From Mastigias papua (lineage: Eukaryota > Cnidaria > Scyphozoa > Rhizostomeae > Mastigiidae), in contig OZ025276.1 in NCBI GenBank assembly GCA_964019165.1, positions 62,001 through 126,000 on the forward strand: a stretch of 64,000 nt of DNA. Direction: 5' to 3'. The position numbers were made by a program, and so were the translations under genes. Each line of letters begins with the position of its first letter. The stretch's first letter is position 1. Positions 40,690-52,140 of the stretch are shown here, piece by piece. The notes beneath the pieces are model-generated. The model searched no databases. It worked only from the letters and a program-made list of their open reading frames with translations, and was not told the origin of the DNA.

Positions 40690-41450
40690 GCTATTTTGGT
40701 ACAGGGATAGTAGCAGCTTGTTTTGCTGCTGAACCTGCTCCAAAATAGCTTGTTGTTGTTGTATTTGATGTTTTATGACAAAGATGATGTCTTGATCCCT
40801 TCTAAACTGTCCCTCATGTTCTCTCTCCCTCAACTTTTGCTCTCTCTTTCATCTCCAGTTCTCTTATCCTCAGCTCTCTTTTCCTGCAAGCCTCTCTCTT
40901 TCTCAGCTCTACTTCTTCCTTCTTTATTTTCCTTTCCTGTTCCCTTTTATCTCTCAAATAATCCACTGTGTCTGTCCCACACTTTCTCCGCTCTCCCTCT
41001 CTTTCCATATTCTCTCTAGCCCTAGTCTCTCCCATTCTCTCCACATTCTCTCAATTGCCCTCTTCCTCATCGATTCTACAGTTTCTTTTTCCTTCTGACA
41101 TATGAGCCTTCTCTTATCCTCTCAACTTTTCAACTGCTCTTACTGACTCTCCTCCATCTCAGTAATGTCCTCAAGAGCCTGTTCCACTTCATCAAGCTCA
41201 TGAGGACAGATACCACTTGCTCTCTCCTCATGAGCCTTCTTCCATGTGAAATCTTTCTGCACCTTGCAGAAACAATCTCTAAAAGCCTCTGATCGACCAT
41301 GAAGTGAGGCTGGTCCGACTTGGTAAGAGTTTTTGACATTTTGTCCCAACATTTCCCTCTATCTCTGGTGCCATTTTTGAACTGGAAGGGCTGTAGTAAA
41401 AGCACCACCCTACAAAAGGCTATATCGTGCCCTTTGCTCCACATCATTTA
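40690..41450 (-). pseudogene. Myb/SANT-like DNA-binding protein relic
   Basis: On the minus strand, fragments in two or three frames follow one another: GTRDRGKCWDKMSKTL, VDQRLLE/VQKDF with KAHEERASGICPHELDEVEQ (the usual EE-x-SGI-x-P-x-x-E block after the trihelix), a charged middle, a basic coiled coil KREQERKIKKEEVELRKREA, and a Gln-rich end near 40690-40760. This is the layout of Myb/SANT-like proteins that accompany transposons in invertebrate genomes. Several shifts and stops are present. Its convergent position with the decayed DDE gene at 38846-39900 mirrors the intact Harbinger next door. Confidence 0.6.
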
Positions 41451-41641
41451 TGCCTGTTCGGAGAGGTTTTATAGGACATGTAGGATAAAGAAAGGCAGAT
41501 ATAATAACTTGAATTTCAATTTAATAGTGGTAAACTCATGCCACACCAAACTTTACATTGACAGCTAATATGAAAATGTGACAATTCACATGTTATCACA
41601 TAAATAAGACAGGTACTAAGACAGTAGAGTCCAAGGTAATG

Positions 41642-42263
41642 GGCGCTAGTGCAGTTTTGCACCTCACCTGGAAATACAGGTGCTACCCCAAAACATGATA
41701 CACCATTTGATAGCTTTTGAGATGCTATTTCACATGAGACCATCTATGGTCAGATCGGTGACTTTTCAGCCAAGTTAGCGAATGCATGCACTTTGAACCC
41801 TACTGTCATCAAATGTCTTCCCAAATGCGTTTTCCGCCAAGTCACATAACCAAAAACAAACCGTACTGGCATGTTAAAGTGAAGCAATGTAGGCCGGTAC
41901 AGACTTAGTGAAATACTTCCAAGTGCTATGATAATAGCTGCACTTACCTTAGACGTGCCAATGCAGCCGCCAGTCCATACTAAGATGACCCTTCCCGTAC
42001 CAGGTTGGCGCCAAACTGAATGCACAGAGTATGCTGGCGGCGCCAAAACTGCTGGCATAAATTTGGTGCCTAACCTTCCGTCTATACCTTCCACCTATTT
42101 GAAGAGCCTCGCTCTCACATATGAAATGGTAGTAACCGGAAGCGTCATCCTTCAACTACCTATTTCTCAGAGAACTTCCACTACTGGACAGGGGGACAGT
42201 CGGATCACGGGCTCACAACCAGTGTTCTTACAGGTCTGGTCCAGGGCAAACCATACTATCCCT
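41642..42263 (+). repeat. Left terminal inverted repeat of Merlin
   Basis: 622 bases, complementary to 45599-46220 with a few mismatches. It carries two short direct repeats of GGCGCC-type words near 42006-42045. The open frames seen in it are incidental, since both TIR copies show the same ones. Confidence 0.92.
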
Positions 42264-42907
42264 ATTAGTACACTATGGTAGAAATCACCAAACAATCACA
42301 GGAAGATGACAGGAAAGTCATAGAAATGCTGAAGAATTGCAACAAGTGCACGAAATATGATAATCACCGTAGAAATTACATGGTGCGACAATGAAGTAAC
42401 ATGAAAATTATGAAATAACTTTAGGTGCCTATTAGACTATTGAAAAGTTAAGTGAGAAACACGCCATAATACAATGTACACAAGACAGTTTGCTGTCAGA
42501 AACTATGGAGAAATGAAATTTCTACATATGGGGGCCATGTGGTAGTTACATATACTTATGTTACTTTTAATGTAAAATAAGGGGTTTGGCAGAAGGGGAA
42601 AACGCTCGAGAAAAAATCCATATGAATAGATGGGCTGAAAAGTTTTTTCAGTAACGACCGCAGTGCATCACCATGATATCTTTATAATAATTATGTTATT
42701 TGTCGAGGGCTTACGTAGCAGGTACACAAGCAAAGGTTTTCTTCCTTGTGGAGGAAGATTCTTGTCACAGGGATTCGTTCGAAAAAATTTTCATTGCAAA
42801 TACATAAGTACCTGCTTGTGGAATATGTCTGTTAGCTAATTGACCTTAGACTAACAATTGTATGCCAGAGTGGGAGATAATGTGGGACAATATAGTGTTA
42901 AAAGTGG

Positions 42908-43894
42908 CTATAAGTTTAAAATAGAATAAAAGGCAGTTATTATAGGTGCCTGTCTAGATGCATACAAGTCCGTTGCCACTTGGTGCCACAAGTGAAAGAA
43001 GGGGTTATCACCAAACCTGTGGTTCCACATGAACTCTGCCAGATAATCAGGTATCATGTCCCTGTTAGTTGGCCCGTGCTGCGCCTTGAATGTGTTGTTA
43101 GCTTGTTGCCACATTGCTTCCACACGATTTGTTGTAACAGCTGTAGCGGGGTCAACAAACTGCAGTGTGTGGTTCACTGTGCCATGCTGGTGCCCACTTG
43201 CAGCGAGCTGATTGTACGCCTGCCACATATCAGATTGAACTGTTGTGCCAGGCTGCACACATTGCTGTATACTTGGCAGTAATGTCGCTGCATCTCTTCT
43301 TGCAACAGGTACCAGGAAGCCCTTCTTTGTAAGTGGGTCATATCCACCGAATAGCCATTGCTCAGGAATAAGTCTGCCGCGATTGTATTTGCGTCTTGCA
43401 AATAGACTTTCGTCTATCTCAACTACCTGGCCCTCACCTCCTATGCGTTCAGGGTGATTGAGAAAGTAAGACACATATATATCGCGGCAAAATTGCTTCC
43501 AATCAACCACTGTATGGCCACTTCTTATCTCCAGCTCTTTCATTATCTGCTGCTGTGACAGGCCTCTGCTTCTCCCACAGTCCAAGCTCCAGAAGTATGT
43601 CATGGAGATAACCTGCCACAGGCGTAGATGAGAGCCGTCAAAGAAACTGCCTTTGCGAATGCTCACCTTCCTATGGCACACTCGTTCTGGACAGCGCCAC
43701 ACCCGACCATCGAGGTCACGATTGCTTGGGGCATCACGGCAGACAGCACCACATGCCCCACAAACTGCCTCTGCAGCTAGGAGGCCATTCTGCCTGCACC
43801 AGATAATTGGTGCCACATCATTGCTATGGAATCTCTGGCACAGTGAAAATAAAGTTATGGCACCATACTCTGCCTCTTGTGGTACTCGAGCCAT
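42908..43894 (-). CDS. Merlin transposase (ISXO2/IS1016-like DDE)
   Basis: I choose the ATG at 43894 (MARVPQEAEY), 35 codons inside the longest frame, because family proteins begin about there; the protein is about 328 residues. An N-terminal zinc ribbon reads CGACGAVCRDAP ... CPERVCHRKVSI. RKGSFFDGSHL is the typical next block. The DDE core has VVEIDESLFARRKYNRGR (first Asp), TVQSDMWQAY (second Asp) and TTNRVEAMWQQANN (Glu); the last Asp/Glu region precedes YLAEFMWNHRFGDNPF. The frame is complete and all catalytic residues are present, so it may still be functional. It would cut and paste by acting on the 622-bp repeats. Confidence 0.92.
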   Translation of the reverse strand: MARVPQEAEYGAITLFSLCQRFHSNDVAPIIWCRQNGLLAAEAVCGACGAVCRDAPSNRDLDGRVWRCPERVCHRKVSIRKGSFFDGSHLRLWQVISMTYFWSLDCGRSRGLSQQQIMKELEIRSGHTVVDWKQFCRDIYVSYFLNHPERIGGEGQVVEIDESLFARRKYNRGRLIPEQWLFGGYDPLTKKGFLVPVARRDAATLLPSIQQCVQPGTTVQSDMWQAYNQLAASGHQHGTVNHTLQFVDPATAVTTNRVEAMWQQANNTFKAQHGPTNRDMIPDYLAEFMWNHRFGDNPFFHLWHQVATDLYASRQAPIITAFYSILNL

Positions 43895-44209
43895 GGTGGA
43901 TGTACTCTTCGAAATTTGTGTCACACATAATACTTCACAAGGAAGATTTCTACAATGCAACTGAGCAAATGATATGTGTACCGGCGAATGACACAACAAG
44001 GATTACCTTTGGAACTGAAAGGCTCACATTTATATCCATGCACTACGTGTGACAGAACGATATGATGACATCATGCAAGGACACAATTCACCAAGAATAA
44101 GAATGACGTACAGATCACAGGACATATGGCACTGGGGGATGCAATAGCATGACGCAAGAACTAAATGTGGTGCAGTGTTCCACTCCCAATAATGTACCAA
44201 TGACACAAG

Positions 44210-44552
44210 TAACTCCAGATTGAATACAAGATTCTGTAGACATATCGAAATACCTAAGTGTTATCTAGAGTACGCCAACAAAGGATTTTCAAACTCAGCT
44301 TTTACAACTTGGAATGAAATACCCTTTAGCATAAGGGAAATCCCCATGCTAAACCTCTTCAAAAAACAATTGAAAATCTACTTGATGAGCCGAAAAAAAC
44401 CAAACACGACACCCTCGAAGACCAGCCTTACTTTTATAGTAATGTTTCCTGTTTTACTTGTATCTACGATAAGTTGTTATATTATTTTGTATATTTGCAG
44501 CTGAAGGGTATTATAAATATTTGTAAATGAAAATGAAATGAAAATGAAATAC
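44210..44552 (+). mobile_element. LINE 3' end inserted inside Merlin
   Basis: An open frame at 44220-44504 matches the C-terminal tail of CR1/L2-like ORF2: GFSNSAFTTWNEIPFSIREI and LNLFKKQLKIYLM. It is followed by a stop, a short 3' UTR and a terminal repeat of the kind seen at such LINE ends (AAATG units: GTAAATGAAAATGAAATGAA). It is 5' truncated, as expected for abortive reverse transcription. The insertion is younger than the Merlin, or was captured by it. Confidence 0.6.
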
Positions 44553-45598
44553 CCGCTATGAGCACAGACTGAATAAGAGTACACAGATGAAGATATGCCA
44601 AAGTAAGCTGTCCATATGAGCGACATGACGGGCAAGAAATGCAGAGGACTTAGTAGGAATATGCAAGGAAAGTGTGTGCTTCTTTTCCTCTCTGGCCAAC
44701 CTCTTACTATTCATAATAAACTTTACCCACATTTCACGCACAGAGAATGCCTCATCTGTGATGTTAGGAACGTCTTTATAACACACCTGGATCAAAAGCT
44801 AGTAGTAAAAGTTTGTAACTTATGTGCAGAATGTCACTTCATCACCTTTCTTTCAATGCAGCCTGTCTAGTACTGGCTAGCTTATAAACTGGTATGTTGC
44901 CAAAAAAACGAGTCACGCATCATAAATCCCCTAGGACTTCTCTTACAAACAGGAAAACAGTAAATTTCCATCCAACGTGTTATAGTGCTAGTTTTATTTT
45001 CATCTTTATCTTTCATGTCGCCATGTTAAGTTTCGTTCATTCTATGTTCCCATTTGTTCCGATTTTTCCTGCCAAGTCATCAGAATTCTAAGTCTTGCAT
45101 CATCATCATCTCCCACTGTCACTGTCATCATGTTGCTTTACTTGTCTGTGACATATTGTCTAATCGTGGTACACTGTTGGTTGTTGTGTTGTACTGCCTT
45201 GCTATTGCATTGGCCCCCTAGTCTGTCATATGTTATAATTATTTAGTTACGTAATGTGTGTTGATAGGAATACAGGATGTAATGTTTTCTGTAGTCAGTC
45301 GTTATGTGAAGTAGTACGTAAAAGTTGTCATGAAGTTCAGTCAAAGCCGCCCCTTGTTTCCAGTTGTCGTGCTGCTGTTCTCGACTTTGTTGTTGGCGTT
45401 ACCGTAATGGATAGGAGTATTGCCGTTTTTATTAGAGAATTAGGGGCATTTCTCATTACAAAAGAAATAAGTCCATAGGAAGGGAGTTTTTTGCCAATGA
45501 CCCTTTAAACAGCACTAACTCACTACTACAAAATACATGGTTACAGAAATAATCTGATAGAACACTTTAACTCTGTAAGACTTAATAACAGGTCCCAC
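44553..45598. other. Merlin interior without recognised genes
   Basis: Open frames up to 84 codons occur on both strands but none resemble a known family. Confidence 0.5.
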
Positions 45599-46220
45599 AG
45601 GGATAGTATGGTTTGCCCTGGACCAGACCTGTAAGAACACTGGTTGTGAGCCCGTGATCTGACTGTCCCCCTGTCCAGTAGTGGAAGTTCTCTGAGAAAT
45701 AGTTAGTTGAAGGATGACGCTTCCGGTTACTACCATTTCATATGTGAGAGCGAGGCTCTTCAAATAGGTGGAAGGTATAGATGGACGGTTAGGCGCCAAA
45801 TGTATGCCAGCATTTTTGGCGCCGCCAGCATACTCTGTGCATTCAGTTTGGCGCCAACCTGGTACGGGAAGGGTCATCTTAGTATGGACTGGCGGCTGCA
45901 TTGGCACGTCTAAGGTAAGTGCAGCTATTATCATAGCACTTGGAAGTATTTCACTAAGTCTGTACCGGCCTACATGGCTTCACTTTAACATGCCAGTACG
46001 GTTTGTTTTTGGTTATGTGACTTGGCGGAAAACGCATTTGGGAAGACATTTGATGACAGTAGGGTTCAAAGTGCATGCATTCGCTAACTTGGCTGAAAAG
46101 TCACCGATCTGACCATAGATGGTCTCATGTGAAATAGCATCTCAAAAGCTATCGAATGGTGTATCATGTTTTGGGGTAGCACCTGTATTTCCAGGTGAGG
46201 TGCAAAACTGCACTAGTGCC
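45599..46220 (-). repeat. Right terminal inverted repeat of Merlin
   Basis: 622 bases, the inverted copy of the left repeat, ending at CTAGTGCC and followed by the TSD AAGGTAATG. Confidence 0.92.
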
Positions 46221-46229
46221 AAGGTAATG

Positions 46230-46545
46230 TCACATGAGATACTGAGCATCTACATTTTATGTGAGTAATCACTAACTCCTTATAAATTTCTGAAGATGCA
46301 TAATAGACACAAACATTGTCTCGCTGTCATTTCCTCTCTCTGTCATCTGGGCTGCCATACCTCTGACAATGTTGCTTGTTTGATAGTGAATGGCTTGTGC
46401 TTACCTTCTAAAAGTGGACATTCCGTATAGGACCGCAAAATTTCCACTCAATGTTCTGGAACAGACAGAGAGCAACCACAGGGGTATGCACTTTTAACTA
46501 GTCCTGCTAGGTCCAGACTTCGCTAACGTTCCCATTGACATTGCA
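46230..46545. other. Non-coding spacer
   Basis: No gene is seen between the Merlin TSD and the next relic. Confidence 0.5.
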
Positions 46546-47760
46546 TTGTCAATCAGATACTCACTAATGGCTGCAGTACACAACCAGTTGGGGGTCCTTT
46601 ATGCCACAAATAACCACCCTGAAGTGGCTTTGCATCATTTATTACTTTCTCTGAATACATATTCCCAAACAACTGGACAAAACAGTTTGCCATATCTTCA
46701 AACAAGATTCAATGACTTGGTTATAAGGTCACTATTCCTCACCACAGTTACAGTAGAAGAAATAGAAGAATGTTGGAGAGAAATTGTAAGTCTTTACCCT
46801 GAAAACCACCCATGTAGTCAGGCATTGATGTCAAGGCCATACTATGCATTAAGAAGATCTCATTGCTGTGGAATACATGTTGTGTTCACTTCCTTGACAC
46901 ACCAGCTGGATTGACTACCCTCCTATAACTGGAGTTGTTGTCCTTGGTGCCGATCAGCAGGTTTGGGCCCATTTGACAAGCCTTCAGTACTCCTTTCCAC
47001 AGAGATATAGCTGGATTTCAGTTATATTTTTGGGACCCTTCCATACACTTGCAAATGACCATGAACAACTATGCAAAAGGTATGGGAAATTTCATGTTGA
47101 GAAACATGCTGTCTCATACTTGGATGATCCCAGCTGGCCAAAAGTCAAGTATCTGCTGTCAATGAAGGACTTTGATACTTCACATGATTTCTTTTACCAT
47201 GATATCATATCTGGTCTAACTGAACGTTATATAGCTTATTTGCAATATAGAGATAACTCTCCACATAGCAACTCTACATAGCATTGAGGCAAAGGACTTT
47301 ATTCAGTTTGGTGATGACACTTCCAGGCATAATCCATCTTTGAAAATAGTATCAGACTACTTGCTTTATGATGGACTTCCTGTATTAGGACTTTTTGAAG
47401 GCACACAAGTATATGGATTTTAATCTAGACATGCTTCTCACAAAGATCCTTGCTCCTCTTCAGTTTACCACTAGGGGAATTAGCTATGGTCCTGCTTTAG
47501 TATACCATCTCCTAGAAATGGCACAATTGAGACCTGTGGAGCATGAAGCAATACAAAATCTGCGGGTTGTCAACAAGTGTTCAAGTCCTTGGCATTGTAG
47601 ACCACAGGATCAGAATCTAGAAGCTATGTTCAACAACAGCGCTAAAAGCTGTTCTAAACTTGGAACAGTCCAGAATGTTTTAAATAAATCATCTTTGATA
47701 GAAGAGAGGGAGATGTGTCATAAGAATTTGAAAGATGGATTAAGCCAGAGCAATTCAACA
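46546..47760 (+). pseudogene. Relic of an uncharacterised repeat-associated gene (part 1)
   Basis: Three frame segments follow one another. The first has AAVHNQLGVLYATNNHPEVA, which could be a TPR-like helix pair. The second has SWISVIFLGPFHTLANDHEQ and SHDFFYHDIISGLTERYIAY. The third, after a frame change near 47281, has VSDYLLYDGLPVLGLFEG, KAHKYMDFNLDMLLTKILAP and GPALVYHLLEMAQLRPVEHE, then FNNSAKSCSKLGTVQNVL. From memory, FHT...-type sequence followed by a FLKA-type helix and a VYLLEM-type block occurs in a large uncharacterised protein family of marine invertebrates. I cannot name a function. It may be one protein decayed by at least three lesions. Confidence 0.45.
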
Positions 47761-47794
47761 GCAAAGCCAAATAGTGCGCAATGCGCATTTGCTG

Positions 47795-48375
47795 AAAATA
47801 GAAAAGTACTAACAAATAGACATATCCAGCTAAACATAAGGGTATCACTCCTCACTAGTCTTGTAAGATCACGCCTGACCTATGGCTGCCATGCATGGAG
47901 ACCAACCACTGCAGAACGTGCCAAGCTTTCGACAGCTTATAAAAGGTTTCTCTGCTCAATGGTCACCAATGGATACAAAAGAGTCAACCAACCTGATCCA
48001 TCAGCAGAAAAATCTGAAACAGATGACTGGCGATATGTCATAAAAGACAGATATCTGTTTTCCATAACCCAAACAGACTCCATTGAATCATTCTACACAG
48101 AACAACAGCACAAATGGATAGCACATACTATCAGATGTCCTAATAATGAAACTATAAAGAAACTAACTTTCCATCAAACCAAGAATGTAAGACGTGGTAG
48201 AAGAATACAGTCAATATTAGAAAAATCACAACAGAGATCAAACACTGAGAAACAGCAATACCTGAAGAACTGTTTTAATAGAAAATGAACACAAACGTCA
48301 TCCCGCTAGGGCAATGACTACCATATATTTTCAATATGAAAATGGTTAAAATCAATAATAAGAATAATAATGAAT
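47795..48375 (+). mobile_element. LINE D: 3' fragment of another non-LTR retrotransposon
   Basis: The C-terminal part of an RT protein, in frame by chance with the relic before it: RVSLLTSLVRSRLTYGCHAW, TTAERAKLSTAYKRFL, then a QQHKWIAHTIRCPNNETIKK block and KNVRRGRRIQSILEKSQQRS. The type (RLTYG..AW and W..H..RCP) is that of RTE/Jockey-like LINEs, different from LINE A. It stops at 48288, and AATAATAAGAATAATAAT-like simple sequence at about 48350-48375 could be the 3' tail. It is 5' truncated. Confidence 0.6.
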
Positions 48376-48430
48376 TTAGAATTAGTTCAATAGCTGAATT
48401 GCCTCTTGGCACAGACAACTTTCACAACTT

Positions 48431-49046
48431 TTGAAGAAGCTTAAACAGCATAGCCACATAGAACCAACTGAACCAAGTATAGTATCTTGGCATTCTGATT
48501 CTGTCATTTTAAATCCTGATCTGGTCAATGCTAGAGAAACTGGCAGGGAAAGGCTTGAAAAGTTTGTAGCAGTGGAGGTAACCCAGAAAACTGGTTGGTG
48601 TCTTGAAAATCCTAAATTTTCTGAAATTTGCTCAGCTCCAATGGCTCAAACATCTAGACAAAAACATGCAGCATTAAATCAAGCAAAGGTCCACGTTGAA
48701 GCTATGTCTTCACTTGTGTTGCAATCAACTGGTATGCACGCAACATTATCAGAGAATTGCATTTCGCCTTGACTTCGTACGAAAGATGGCAAAAGTTTGT
48801 TTTTTTCTAAAATATCTGACATTACTTCATGGTTGTTCACAACTTTTAATGCAGCATTTTTTAGCAAGAGAAGCTTGATGCATACTGCAGTGGTGAACAG
48901 TGTTTCAAGTGTGATTTGGGACTGCATGTTTGATTGTTGGAACTTGGATATACCAACATGCACATATAAGGAAATGGCTCTGCTCATGACAAAAAAGACA
49001 GTCCTAACCAGTGCCAGTGTATATGCAAACAAGAACTGGCACTTTA
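48431..49046 (+). pseudogene. Relic of an uncharacterised repeat-associated gene (part 2a)
   Basis: An open frame with IVSWHSDSVILNPDLVNARE and TGRERLEKFVAVEVTQKTG, then CSAPMAQTSRQKHAALNQAK, loses its frame near 48772 and continues as YKEMALLMTKKTVLTSASVY up to the MITE at 49047. I recall NAR..G...L..FV-type sequence as the start of a family that usually lies beside part 1, but this is memory of patterns, not a search. No motif shows a function here. Confidence 0.35.
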
Positions 49047-49898
49047 AGCTAGGCGCACACGAGAGCAACATGCTTCAGCACAGTGTCATTGTGGCACTTT
49101 GCTTAAGCATTTTGCTACTGTGTGCGGTGACACTTTTACAGGATTCTGATCACTCCCGACCAATATCAGGATATCAAACATGTTTGATTATTTTTGTCAT
49201 TCATGTCACTTTGCTTCTGGTGTGCGCCGAACTGAAGCATTTTGCTTACGGCTTTTCGCAAGAGAGCATGCGCTGAAGTAGTGGGGTGACATTGAAAATG
49301 GTGAAAGATGGCAGGCTACCAGGATGATTCAGTTGTTGAACTTGACGAAGAGGCACTGTCCCTGATTCCTCTCCTAAGACATCGACGGCAAAGAAATCAG
49401 GCATCAAGAAGGAGGGTGTGGGTGCAGTCATGGATGCATAGGCTACCAATAAAAGGGGTCTTGCACATTTGGTTAGAGAGCTATATGCTGAAGATCCCAT
49501 GAAATTCCGCCAAGTCCATCCTGGCAACTTTTTCCAATGTGCGTTACCGTAGCGTTCTATTACCCTACCACCTTCTCTTCATTTAGGGTCTCGCTAATGA
49601 ATTCAGTCGTGTTTCTTTCTCAGGTGCTTGGCTCGCTATCGGGGAAATCAGTTTTCGCGCCACTACTTCAGCGCATGCTCTCTTGCGAAAAGCCGTAAGC
49701 AAAATGCTTCAGTTCGGCGCACACCAGAAGCAAAGTGACATGAATGACATAAATAATCAAACATGTTTGATATCCTGATATTGGTCGAGAGCAATCAGAA
49801 TCCTGTAAAAGTTTCACCGCACGTGGGAGCAAAATGCTTAAGCAAAGTGCCACGACTGACACTTTGCTGAAGCATTTTGCTCTCGTGTGCGCCTAGCT
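49047..49898. mobile_element. PIF/Harbinger-type MITE with about 240-base inverted repeats
   Basis: Outer ends read AGCTAGGCGCACACGAG in both inward directions, and inverted repeats of about 240 bases (49047-49285 and 49660-49898) enclose a 370-base middle. A TTA direct repeat flanks it (49044-49046, 49899-49901), matching the 3-bp Harbinger duplication. The middle keeps a piece of a HARBI1-like N-terminus. At 852 bp it cannot move by itself. Confidence 0.8.
49308..49551 (+). pseudogene. HARBI1-like transposase N-terminal fragment inside the MITE
   Basis: The frame MAGYQDDSVVELDEEALSLI is followed by a basic stretch and RRRVWVQSWMHRL, then GVLHIWLESYMLKIPMKFRQ-like sequence. R..RVWV......R...GV...L..EL...D..KF is the usual N-terminal pattern of PIF/Harbinger transposases, before the DDE core. 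The core is absent. This suggests the MITE arose by internal deletion of an autonomous Harbinger. Confidence 0.6.
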
Positions 49899-50043
49899 TT
49901 ACATTGATTCAGACTTCTGATTGCAGGGCTGATCAGACAAAAGGATGCACAGAGGCTACTAGGGCATCCACTCCCATGTCACCACTGCAATACAGTGTTA
50001 TGTAAATTGATGAAATGAGCTTATAAAGTCATATAGCGCCAGG

Positions 50044-51240
50044 TTGCTAGATCAGGATTATGGCAGGCAAAAGATAATAACTGCATACGTGCATTTTTGT
50101 CAGACACCAGATTTTCTAGCATCGCTAAATCTACCTCATAACTTCACCCATGTGGTCATTGGGGGTAAGTGTGGGATTTATGCAGTGTACCTATTGATTT
50201 TGTTTGCCAATTTGACAGTTACCATTCAGGAGTATTCCTGTTTCCATGCTGAGGCTGATAGTGTTGTGTGTTATGCTTGTAGTCAATTTTTGAAATATAA
50301 TATTGATGCACAAGGTAGCTCAATGATAATGCACTGCTCAGAGGGAGACAATGGTGCTATACTTCTATTGGAGCATAGTTTTAGCTGCGATTTGCTAAGG
50401 AATCAGTCTGTAAGGTTGGTCTGCTCTATCCATGGAAAGCTTGTTGATAGTAAAACTAAGAAACCAACTAGAAAAGTAGAAGAAGCTGCATATGTTTCTG
50501 ATTTAAAGAGTCTAGCTCAAAAATGAAAATCAACTGCTATATAGATGTCCAAATGTTATATGACACGATCATTGAATCAGAGAGCTTTAGCAGTAAGGTT
50601 GGTGCCATTGAAAGTCTTGGTGTCCTAAGCATATTCACAGGTAATGATAGGAATCCCAGTGTGAGGCATGTTATGACAACATTAGCATTAAATGTTTACA
50701 AAGAGGAATGTGAAAAGAGCATTATGTCATCAACTTATAGATAACAAGACAAATCAGTTAGTTGATACTATCTATTGCAAGAAAGGTTTCCTTTTGTCAT
50801 ATGCAAGAATATATTTTGTTATGTATAGGGTATTAATAAGAAAATTGCCAGACATGACATGCAATGTGCTTGTGTCCAGTGGCAAACCAAGTTTAAAACT
50901 GTTAAGAGACATAGGCTCTCAGTACTCAACGGGCAATACTTCTCAGATCATTCTTTCAGGCAAATGAATATCATCAGATATTTGAAAGACATATTACATA
51001 TTTGGATCCAGTAAACCATGGGTTTGAAAAAGTTAAAGGAGGTTTACATCCAGTACTAAACCTGGCATCAGATTCTGATTCCAGTAGTCAGATAGTAATA
51101 AGCAGCATCCACAAAACACCCCCAAAATAGTATTAATGATAGCAGGGAATCTAACACTCATGCCATGTGTCCATGTAATGAAGCAAGTGAAGATTTAGAA
51201 ATGGAAGTCTAATCAGATAATCCTGAATACCAAGGATTAA
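50044..51240 (+). pseudogene. Relic of an uncharacterised repeat-associated gene (part 2b)
   Basis: Frame segments 50044-50526, 50523-50744 and 50692-50967 overlap with frame shifts. The first has YSCFHAEADSVVCYACSQFL followed by a short strand and HCSEGDNGAILLLEH, similar in layout to the EADT ... SSDTDVLVL pattern of an uncharacterised invertebrate family possibly related to PIN/XPG-type nucleases. The Asp-rich SDTD motif is replaced by SEGDN. The last segment, PDMTCNVLVSSGKPSLKLLR, is unplaced. Function unknown; low confidence. Confidence 0.35.
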
Positions 51241-52140
51241 TAAGTAGTGTTTTGCATGTTTAGGTAATCAGGTGGCTCAAAATGTCTCCCAAGGAAGTAT
51301 TTGGGAGACACCAATAGAAAGTATTGAAGATGATGAAGATCTGCAAAATAAAAATGATTTAGATAGTGATTATGATTGTTTTTGATTTGATCACTTGTAA
51401 TTATTATAACAATCATGGTAAGTATGTGGTAATATAAATATAGTTTCAAGGTTCAAGGTCAAGTTCTTCGAAAATGTCAATGACTGGCTGCACTTCCTTG
51501 CTCATTTAATCCTTGGTGTCTTGATTTCTATTAATTTTTTTCACTTGAACTTTACCCTGGTGAATGCTTTGTAAATGGTTTTACTATCAGTATATTGCCA
51601 AGTTAAAACTTAAACTTCTTTGCAAAACAGCACAAAGGCGATCATTCATTTTCTTTAAACATGGAGTCTGTTCCATGGGATACAGTGCTCGTTCAGTGCT
51701 TGACTACCCCCAACCTATAATTTGCCCGCCAAGAAGTAAGCTTCACTGCACATGCTCAGGTCATGCACAGCTCAGGCTCGGAAAAATAGCTGTACCTTTG
51801 AATGCTCATATCCCCAACAAAAACTCTATTGCACCTTTGGTTCTGGTTAGCTTAGCTGGCTCTATGAAAACAGTATTGTCTGTTTGCCCAAAAGGAGATG
51901 GACCTCCAGGGTCTACACCAGAATACTTAAGGTTAGTGAGATTATCATCTAACTGACCATTTGAAAGAGGAATTTGCTGCACCTGCCATTCCACACAGCC
52001 ATATCTCATTTGGTGTGCTGCCATGCTCTGTGGATATTGAATGATTGTTATGTTCTTCATCTGGTCTGTCCACTGGTACTTTCTCATGCACATGTACTGC
52101 CTCAGTCTCCAATGTTGTCCATGAAAGGGTACCTTATATG
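51241..52140. other. No convincing gene
   Basis: Both strands carry open frames of 100-130 codons at 51564-51956 (+) and 51806-52186 (-), with no family resemblance. The sequence may be a decayed part of the gene whose exonuclease domain follows at 52140. Confidence 0.45.

Larger units (their letters stand above)
41642..46220. mobile_element. Merlin DNA transposon with 622-bp inverted repeats
   Basis: The element is 4579 bp. The ends GGCGCTAGTGCAG and (other strand) GGCACTAGTGCAG begin two 622-base inverted repeats (41642-42263 and 45599-46220), highly similar by eye. The 9-bp TSD AAGGTAATG is at 41633-41641 and 46221-46229. Inside is a single transposase of the IS1016/ISXO2 type on the minus strand. 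Merlin elements duplicate 8-9 bp, so ends, TSD and gene agree. A LINE 3' fragment (44210-44552) lies in the interior, making this copy longer than the minimum. Confidence 0.93.

Noticed and set aside
45515..46112. Open frames of 114-139 codons on both strands, also seen mirrored at 41750-42281
   Set aside because: They lie in the Merlin inverted repeats and are the same sequence read twice; no domain is visible.
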